A program made the translations under genes and the position numbers. Shown piece by piece: positions 58,223-64,000 of a DNA stretch of 64,000 nt. Below the pieces are notes generated by a model. The model searched no databases, had not been told where the DNA came from, and saw only the letters and a list, made by a program, of their open reading frames with translations. How positions within the stretch are numbered: the stretch's first letter is position 1; each line of letters opens with the position of its first letter. The stretch comes from Sulfuricella sp. (GTDB taxonomy: Bacteria; Pseudomonadota; Gammaproteobacteria; Burkholderiales; Sulfuricellaceae), in the NCBI GenBank assembly GCA_018336195.1, contig JAGXQV010000050.1:1-64000 (forward strand), written 5' to 3'.

Positions 58223-59350
58223 ATGGCAATGAAATTGTTGCAGCAAGCCGACGCACGGGAATTCGCCGCGCTCATTGATGAATGGCGCGGGGCTGACCAA
58301 GCGTTTCATGTCCTGGCTTTTTTCCCCGAGCCGGAGAGCGCGCAGGTGGCGGTGCTGCAGGCAGTGTGCCGGGAATCCGGCATCCCCCTGGCGGGGGCGG
58401 TGTTTCCCGAATTGATCGATGGGGCGACGACGCTGAAACACGGTGCCTTGCTGCTGCGCGTCGATCAAGCGCCGCCGCCTTTGCTGATCGAAGGTGTCGG
58501 CAAGGGGGCGGCTACCGAGCAGATTGCCGGTTACGTCGAAGACCATCTCGGCGAGGACGGCGAGGCCGCCCTGTTTTGCTTGTTCGATGCCCTCGTGCCG
58601 ACCATCGCCACTCAGCTCGATGCCCTGTATTTGCGCCTCGCCGACCGGGTCCGCTATTTCGGGGTGAACGCCGGCAACGAGCGTTTCGTCTCGGCACCGT
58701 GTCTTTTCGACAGCGAGCGTTTCGTGGCGGACGCGCTGCTGCTCCAATTGCTTCCCGATCATCCGGGCGCCTGCCTGGAACATGGTTATGCGGTGCCCAA
58801 TCGTTTCATTACCGCCACCTCGGCGCAAGGCAACCGGATCGTTCAGATCGACTGGCAACCCGCCCTCGAAGTGTATCGCGAGGTGATGGCGCTGCAATAT
58901 GGCGTCACCATAGACCGCGACAACTTCTATGCCCATGCCGTGCATTTCCCGTTCGGCATCCTGCGTGCCGACGGCGAGGTGTTGGTGCGCATTCCGGTGG
59001 CTCTCGATGAAGCGGGCGGTATTGTCTGCGTCGGCGAAATTCCTCCCAATTCGGTGTTGGCGCTTCTTGATGCACGGGCCGGCAGCGGTGAGGCCGCCGC
59101 CGCGCTGGCCGGTAATCTCGCGGACGGAAAGATGCGGCCTGGCGACGCACTATTGCTGTTCTATTGTGCCGGGCGGCGCATGCATATCGGTGCCGGGATG
59201 GCCGATGAGTTGCGCGATCTGATGCAGCGTAGCGGTGTGGAAAAACTGGTGGGCGCGCTGTCGTTGGGGGAAATCGGGGAATCGCGTAGCGGCGGCTATC
59301 CGCTGTTCCACAACGCGACCTTGGTGGGGGTGCCGTGGCCGAACTGCTGA
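58223..59350 (+). CDS. FIST-domain sensor protein
   Basis: 375 residues, cytosolic. FIST_N at about 25-205 and FIST_C at about 215-345 (D-N-F-Y-A-H-A-V-H-F-P-F-G, D-A-L-L-L-F-Y-C-A-G-R, and the closing G-E-I-G-E-S-R-S-G-G-Y-P-L-F-H-N). FIST is thought to bind small ligands such as amino acids in signalling proteins. Here it is a separate protein whose 3' end overlaps the next gene by 16 bases, so it is probably the sensor subunit for that c-di-GMP protein. Confidence 0.88.
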   Translation: MAMKLLQQADAREFAALIDEWRGADQAFHVLAFFPEPESAQVAVLQAVCRESGIPLAGAVFPELIDGATTLKHGALLLRVDQAPPPLLIEGVGKGAATEQIAGYVEDHLGEDGEAALFCLFDALVPTIATQLDALYLRLADRVRYFGVNAGNERFVSAPCLFDSERFVADALLLQLLPDHPGACLEHGYAVPNRFITATSAQGNRIVQIDWQPALEVYREVMALQYGVTIDRDNFYAHAVHFPFGILRADGEVLVRIPVALDEAGGIVCVGEIPPNSVLALLDARAGSGEAAAALAGNLADGKMRPGDALLLFYCAGRRMHIGAGMADELRDLMQRSGVEKLVGALSLGEIGESRSGGYPLFHNATLVGVPWPNC

Positions 59351-61599
59351 ACCGCGAACACGCGCTGGCGATCCTCTACGATCTGGCCCTGACCATCGGC
59401 AGCGAAGTGACGGTTGCACCGTTGCTTACCCGCACGGTACAGCGCCTGATGTACCACACCGGGTTTCCGGTGGGGATCATCCTGGCCGATGAAGGCAAAA
59501 GCATCGAAGGGGAATGGGGGGTATTGCGCCTGCAAACCGCCATTGGCGACTATGCGCTGGCAAGGCGCCAGGGAGAATGGCTGCGGTTACCCACGGCGCT
59601 GACCGAAGGCCCGGCAACATTGGGCGAAGCACCCGAACTGTTGGCTGCGCTGGGGGCGCGCAAACCCCGCCAATCTTACCTACGGCTTCCTGTGGAAGGT
59701 TTCGGTAAGGTGCTGCTGCTCGGGGATCGCCTGCCCGCCACCGATTTGCATCTGGCCGAATTGTTTGCACCGCTCATGGCGCGGCTCGCCACCACCATCA
59801 AGCTGTGTCGCAGTTACGAGAAGGAAGTGCAGCATCGCCTGGAGCGCATGGCCTATTACGACGCGCTGACCGAGTTGCCCAACGCCTTGCTGTTTTCCGA
59901 TACCGTGCGTCAGACCTTGATCGGCGCGCGGCGCGTGAATGCCTGGCTGGCCGTGGTTTATCTGGATATCGACGATTTCCGACAGTTCAACAACCGCTTC
60001 GGCCAGAACATGGGCGACCGCCTGCTGGCCGCCGTTGCCCATCGCCTGGAAAAACACCTGCGCTCGGGTGAAATGGCGGCCCACCTGATGGGAGACGATT
60101 TCGCCCTGTTGCTGCCCAATTTGAACGGTTGGGAGAGCGTCGAGACGCGGGTGGCGGAAGTTCTGCAACTGGATCGGGAGCCGTTCGTCATTGGTGGACA
60201 AACCGTGCAAGTCACCGCGAGCATGGGGGTTGCCGTCCACCCGGTGGACGCCGATGACGCCGACAGCCTCATGCGTCATGCCCAGATTGCCATGCATCAG
60301 GCCAAGGAAGAAGCGCGCGGGCGTTTCCGTTTCTTCGATGCGGAACACGACCGCCGTACCTCGGAGCGGCGGTCCCTGGTGGGGAAGGTTGAAAACGCCC
60401 TGGTGCAGGGGGAATTGCGCCTCTATTACCAGCCCAAGGTGGATTTGTTTTCCGGGCAGGTAGTGGGTTTCGAGGCGCTGCTGCGCTGGTTCGACCCGGC
60501 GCGGGGGATGGTTCCGCCCGGAGAATTTCTGCCGGCGGTCGAGGATAGCGAACTGATCGTGCGGATCGGTGAATGGGTGATGCGCGAAGCGTTGCGGCAG
60601 GCCGTGGCGTGGCGCAAGGGCGGGCTGAATACCACGGTCAGCGTGAACATCGCCGGTCGCCACCTGCAATTGCCGGATTTCGTCGAGCGCGTCCGCCAGG
60701 CCTTGCGCGACGTGCCGGAGGCCACCCCGGATTGTCTGGACATCGAAATCCTCGAATCCACTATTTTGAGCGATTTTGCCCACGTCCGGCAGGTTATCGA
60801 GGAGTGTGGCGAAATCGGCATCGGTTTCGCCCTCGACGATTTCGGTACCGGCTATTCCTCGCTGGCTTATCTCGGCCAGTTGCCGGCGGCCACTGTCAAG
60901 ATCGACCAAAGCTTCGTGCGCAACATGTTCGAGCGGCGCGAGGATCAGACCATCATCGAGGCCATCGTGCAGATTGCCGAGGTGTTCGGCAGGCAAGTGG
61001 TGGCGGAAGGGGTGGAATCTTCCGACCACGGCATTCTGCTGGTCAGCATGGGTTGCCGGGTCGCACAGGGCTTCGGCATCGGACGCCCAATGCCGGCGGA
61101 GAACGTGTCGGAATGGACCAAATCGTTTCGCATTCCCGCCGATTGGTTCGGCTGGCAGGATACCAACTGGCATCCGTCGCTGTACAACCTGTTCCGTGCC
61201 CGCCACGCGCACCGGGTCTGGTATGAGGAATTGGTCGGCGCGGTAAAACGCCACGAACCCGTCACCGTGCCGGTCAATCCACACGAATGCCGCCTTGGAC
61301 AATGGCTGGATTCGTGCGTCGAACTCGGTTACGACCACCCGATTTTTAAGGAGCTGGGTGCCACCCACGAGCATTTGCATTCCTTGATCGATACGCTGGA
61401 AGCCAGGCTGGCAAAGGGCGATCGGGCGGCAATACAGGCGATATTCGGGGAATTCGAGGCAGTCTCTGCACGAATATTGACCCTGATTGACGACATGATC
61501 CGCATCGAGTCGGCCAAGCACCCGCTCAAGGGAAAGAATAGTGTTGAATGTCGAGTCGTTGAGGAGGGAGCACCTACGGTTTCTTTGCAGGAACCGTGA
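59335..61599 (+). CDS. GAF-GGDEF-EAL-CZB c-di-GMP phosphodiesterase
   Basis: 754 residues from a GTG at 59335. GAF-like domain ~10-160; GGDEF domain ~170-335 whose motif is degenerate (M-G-D-D-F at 252-256), so cyclase activity is unlikely; EAL domain ~350-600 with intact E-A-L-L-R at 380-384 and D-D-F-G-T-G, so a phosphodiesterase; and a C-terminal CZB zinc-binding domain ~620-735 with H-A-H at 624-626, C652 in H-E-C-R-L-G-Q-W-L, and T-H-E-H-L-H. CZB is known from chemoreceptors and the cyclase DgcZ, where zinc or the cysteine state controls activity. No membrane segment. Likely inputs: FIST ligand, GAF ligand and zinc. Confidence 0.92.
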   Translation: MAELLNREHALAILYDLALTIGSEVTVAPLLTRTVQRLMYHTGFPVGIILADEGKSIEGEWGVLRLQTAIGDYALARRQGEWLRLPTALTEGPATLGEAPELLAALGARKPRQSYLRLPVEGFGKVLLLGDRLPATDLHLAELFAPLMARLATTIKLCRSYEKEVQHRLERMAYYDALTELPNALLFSDTVRQTLIGARRVNAWLAVVYLDIDDFRQFNNRFGQNMGDRLLAAVAHRLEKHLRSGEMAAHLMGDDFALLLPNLNGWESVETRVAEVLQLDREPFVIGGQTVQVTASMGVAVHPVDADDADSLMRHAQIAMHQAKEEARGRFRFFDAEHDRRTSERRSLVGKVENALVQGELRLYYQPKVDLFSGQVVGFEALLRWFDPARGMVPPGEFLPAVEDSELIVRIGEWVMREALRQAVAWRKGGLNTTVSVNIAGRHLQLPDFVERVRQALRDVPEATPDCLDIEILESTILSDFAHVRQVIEECGEIGIGFALDDFGTGYSSLAYLGQLPAATVKIDQSFVRNMFERREDQTIIEAIVQIAEVFGRQVVAEGVESSDHGILLVSMGCRVAQGFGIGRPMPAENVSEWTKSFRIPADWFGWQDTNWHPSLYNLFRARHAHRVWYEELVGAVKRHEPVTVPVNPHECRLGQWLDSCVELGYDHPIFKELGATHEHLHSLIDTLEARLAKGDRAAIQAIFGEFEAVSARILTLIDDMIRIESAKHPLKGKNSVECRVVEEGAPTVSLQEP

Positions 61600-61661
61600 G
61601 CGAAGCGTACCTATCAACTCGGCATCAAAAGCCCCGGATTAATCCCCGCTTTATCCCTGCC

Positions 61662-61690
61662 TTGATTTGTGACCCCTCATGCCACATAAT
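61662..61690 (+). promoter_or_regulatory. Probable surE promoter
   Basis: TTGATT (61662-61667), a 17-base spacer and CATAAT (61685-61690), 41 bases before the surE ATG. The stretch from 61600 to here holds no clear terminator. Confidence 0.5.
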
Positions 61691-61730
61691 CCTGGCTTTG
61701 CGGCGTAAACATTGAAGCGGGGCGGGGTTG

Positions 61731-62474
61731 ATGCGGATTTTATTGAGTAACGACGACGGTTACTTTTCACCTGGTCTGGCTTGTCTCGCTGAAACACTTT
61801 CCGCCATCGCCGAAGTCATCGTGGTGGCCCCCGAATCAGACCGCAGCGGGGCCAGCAATTCCCTTACCCTCGACCGCCCCCTGAGCTTGCGCAAGTCCCA
61901 TAGCGGGTTTTACTACGTCAACGGGACGCCCACCGATTGCGTCCATCTGGCGGTTACCGGGATGTTGCCGGAATTGCCGGACATGGTGATTTCCGGTATC
62001 AATCACGGCGCCAACATGGGCGACGACACTCTGTATTCAGGCACCGTGGCAGCCGCCACCGAAGGTTATTTGTTGGGCATACCCTCCATCGCGGTATCGC
62101 TGGCCAGCAAGTCGGCGGGCAATTATCCGACCGCGGCGCGGATCGTGAAGGAAATCGCCGAACGTTACTCCGCCAACCCGTTTCCCCAGCCCATCCTGCT
62201 CAACGTCAACGTGCCGGATGTGCCTTACGAACAACTGCAAGGCACGCTCGTCACCCGCTTGGGCAAGCGCCACAAGGCTGAACCGGTGGTAAAGATGGTC
62301 AATCCGCGCGGCGAAACCATGTACTGGGTGGGCGCCGCCGGAGCGGCGGCGGATGCCGGGGAGGGCACCGATTTTCACGCGGTTGCCAACGGCAAGGTTT
62401 CCATCACGCCCTTGCAGATCGACTTGACCCAGTTTGCCCAGGTCGAATCCGTGGATCGCTGGCTCAAGGCATGA
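61731..62474 (+). CDS. surE: 5'-nucleotidase / survival protein SurE
   Basis: 247 residues from the ATG at 61731 (a TTG one codon earlier is in frame). Metal site L-S-N-D-D-G-Y at the N-terminus, [13 protein letters not shown], and [11 protein letters not shown] with T-L-Y-S-G-T-V. Dephosphorylates nucleoside monophosphates and polyphosphate. Overlaps pcm by 4 bases. Confidence 0.97.
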   Translation: MRILLSNDDGYFSPGLACLAETLSAIAEVIVVAPESDRSGASNSLTLDRPLSLRKSHSGFYYVNGTPTDCVHLAVTGMLPELPDMVISGINHGANMGDDTLYSGTVAAATEGYLLGIPSIAVSLASKSAGNYPTAARIVKEIAERYSANPFPQPILLNVNVPDVPYEQLQGTLVTRLGKRHKAEPVVKMVNPRGETMYWVGAAGAAADAGEGTDFHAVANGKVSITPLQIDLTQFAQVESVDRWLKA

Positions 62475-63127
62475 ACAACAAGATTCACGGCATCGGCATG
62501 ACCTCGCAACGCACCCGGACGCGCATGCTGGACCGCCTGCGCGGGCAGGGAATCAAAGACGAGGTGGTGCTGGAGATCATGGGGAGCATTCCCCGCCACA
62601 TTTTCGTCGAGGAAGCCCTGGCGCACCGCGCCTACGACGACGACGCCCTGCCCATCGGCTACGGACAGACTATTTCCAGCCCTTACACCGTGGCACGTAT
62701 GTCCGAACTCCTGCGCGCCGGGGGCAGGCTCAATAAGGTTCTCGAAATCGGCACCGGCTGTGGCTATCAGACTTCCGTGCTGTCCGGTCTAGCCAAGGAC
62801 GTTTACACCGTGGAACGGATCGCGCCCCTGCTTGCCAAGGCACGCGAGCACTTCCGCGCCCTGCGCATACTCAACGTGCGTGCCCGCCATGCCGACGGCA
62901 CCATGGGGTTACCCGAAACTGGACCGTTCGACGCGATTATCATGACTGCGGCGGCGACCCGCGTTCCCCCGGAGTTGCTCGATCAACTAGCGCCCGGAGG
63001 CCGCTTGGTGATGCCGGTGGGCACCGCCGAGCAGCGTCTTTGTCTGGTGGAATACGATGGCAAGGACTTTCGCCAGACCCAACTCGAAGCGGTGCGTTTC
63101 GTACCGTTGTTGCCGGGGTTGGCATGA
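62471..63127 (+). CDS. pcm: Protein-L-isoaspartate O-methyltransferase
   Basis: 218 residues. SAM motif [10 protein letters not shown] and the substrate loop [10 protein letters not shown]. Repairs damaged aspartyl residues. surE-pcm-nlpD is a conserved stationary-phase stress block, often followed by rpoS. Overlaps both neighbours with ATGA. Confidence 0.96.
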   Translation: MNNKIHGIGMTSQRTRTRMLDRLRGQGIKDEVVLEIMGSIPRHIFVEEALAHRAYDDDALPIGYGQTISSPYTVARMSELLRAGGRLNKVLEIGTGCGYQTSVLSGLAKDVYTVERIAPLLAKAREHFRALRILNVRARHADGTMGLPETGPFDAIIMTAAATRVPPELLDQLAPGGRLVMPVGTAEQRLCLVEYDGKDFRQTQLEAVRFVPLLPGLA

Positions 63128-64000
63128 ACGACGGGGGGGCGACGCACGTATTTCTCCGCCTCCGCTCTTGGGGTCTGATCCTGGCTGTTGCGGGACTTTC
63201 CCTGCTCGCCGGTTGCGGATCCACGGGCCGACATGCTCCGGTGGTCGATCGTGCGGTTTCTCAGGGGGGAATCCCGGCGCCGCGCAAGGCCGCAACGCGA
63301 CCGGTCCGGTCGCCCGATTCGCGGCCCCAGAGCTATACCGTGCAAAAGGGCGATACCCTTTACGGGATTTCCTTCGAGTATGGCTTCGACTACAAGGAAG
63401 TCGCAGAATGGAATGGCATCGAAGCGCCATACATCATCCGCCCCGGCCAGCAAATCCGTTTTAGCCAGGGGGGGCAGTCAACCCAGGGCGGTGGCGAGGC
63501 GCAAGTGGCGGTGATGCCCCTGAAAGGTGCCGCAGCGGAGAGCAAGCCGGTGTCCGGCGATCCAACGGTGAAGACCGAGCCCAAGGCGATCAAGCTGCCC
63601 TATAGCGAGCAGGCGTTGCATGCCGAAGTCAAGTCGCCGGCCAATCCTGCCCTCCCGCCGCCTGCGCCACCGGCAGTGGTGGCAGCACCGCCGGTGGTAG
63701 CGGAAAAGCCGCCGACCAAGATGGTCGAGGAGAAAAAAGACAGCGGTACGGATGACGAGGAAAAAGTGGATTGGGGTTGGCCCACCCAAGGTAAGGTGGT
63801 GGGGGAGTTTAGCGAAAGTGGTAGTGCCAAGGGAGTGGAGATCGCCGGCAAGAACGGCCAGCCGGTGGTGGCGACCGCCGCCGGGAAGGTGGTATATAGC
63901 GGCAGCGGCCTGCGCGGCTATGGCAAGTTGATTATCATCAAACACAACAAGACCTATCTCAGTGCTTATGCGCACAACAGCCAGATTCTGGTCAAGGAAG
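63124..64000 (+). CDS. nlpD: NlpD-like LysM/M23 lipoprotein, 3'-truncated by window edge
   Basis: 292 codons are visible and the frame is open at base 64000. A signal sequence ends in lipobox L-A-G-C with C31. LysM domain at about 70-115 (Y-T-V-Q-K-G-D-T-L-Y-G-I-S), a Pro/Ala/Lys linker, and the start of an M23/LytM domain at about 215 (W-P-T-Q-G-K-V-V-G-E-F). The usual H-x-G-x-D is replaced by A-K-G-V-E, so it is a degenerate LytM domain, as in NlpD, which activates an amidase instead of cutting murein itself. Starts inside the pcm stop. Confidence 0.93.
   Translation, partial: MNDGGATHVFLRLRSWGLILAVAGLSLLAGCGSTGRHAPVVDRAVSQGGIPAPRKAATRPVRSPDSRPQSYTVQKGDTLYGISFEYGFDYKEVAEWNGIEAPYIIRPGQQIRFSQGGQSTQGGGEAQVAVMPLKGAAAESKPVSGDPTVKTEPKAIKLPYSEQALHAEVKSPANPALPPPAPPAVVAAPPVVAEKPPTKMVEEKKDSGTDDEEKVDWGWPTQGKVVGEFSESGSAKGVEIAGKNGQPVVATAAGKVVYSGSGLRGYGKLIIIKHNKTYLSAYAHNSQILVKE

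Noticed and set aside
59680-61617. 645-codon minus-strand frame opposite the GGDEF-EAL-CZB gene
   Set aside because: Antisense shadow; composition is low-quality and no domain is recognisable.

Overview
This 64 kb, high-GC window looks like the chromosome of a betaproteobacterium. The evidence is gene content and order: dapA-bamC, surE-pcm-nlpD, suhB/trmJ next to cysE-iscR and a full isc operon, a fliKLMNOPQR block, and orn divergent from an M48 protease-cytochrome-rsgA group. Glycogen enzymes including two GH57 proteins, c-type cytochromes and a FecR/TPR/beta-barrel protein suggest the Nitrosomonadales/Gallionella/Sulfuricella neighbourhood, but that placement is an inference. No rRNA, tRNA, CRISPR array or insertion sequence was seen. 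Coding is dense and most genes sit in overlapping operons.

Layout. 1-5549: the tail of an RCC1-repeat protein, overlapping a FecR-TPR-outer-membrane-barrel protein. 5557-8622: rsgA, a small cytochrome c and a Ste24-type protease on the minus strand, with orn on plus. 8639-27109: a glycogen and central-carbon cluster (glgP, glgA, gnd-zwf-pgl, glgB-pgi-HDOD, glgC, two GH57 enzymes), with a 66-aa orphan and a DUF3365 haem protein inside it. 27224-32990: flagellar genes fliK to fliR, with a sigma54-like promoter before fliK and a terminator plus a sigma70-like promoter before fliL. 33084-36598: a 75-aa orphan, dapA-bamC-MBL hydrolase, and an Ala/Pro lipoprotein. 36753-42715: a PhnD-like binding protein, a membrane GGDEF/EAL protein and mutS in one minus-strand operon. 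42816-44399: suhB and trmJ, divergent.

44403-50563 is the accessory part of the window. Two arrays of ~107-bp palindromic REP/BIME units (6 and 8 copies) flank one large gene encoding a CHAT protease-like domain, a STAND/NB-ARC NTPase and TPRs. Immediately beyond is a REP-associated tyrosine transposase (RAYT) with a solo REP on its other side. This block separates trmJ from cysE-isc, which are usually close neighbours. It is the best candidate here for an undescribed system, either a CHAT-STAND surveillance/defence protein or a REP-RAYT domesticated repeat system.

50643-58105 is cysE followed by iscR, two tandem cysteine desulfurases, iscU, iscA, hscB, hscA, fdx and iscX, with a good IscR type-1 box overlapping the end of cysE. 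58223-61599 is a FIST-domain protein overlapping a GAF-GGDEF-EAL-CZB protein, probably a c-di-GMP signalling pair. 61731 to the end is surE-pcm-nlpD, with nlpD cut by the window edge.

Functionally, the glg genes make (GlgC, GlgA, GlgB) and break down (GlgP, GH57) glycogen. Pgi, Zwf, Pgl and Gnd then route the hexose phosphates into the pentose phosphate pathway.
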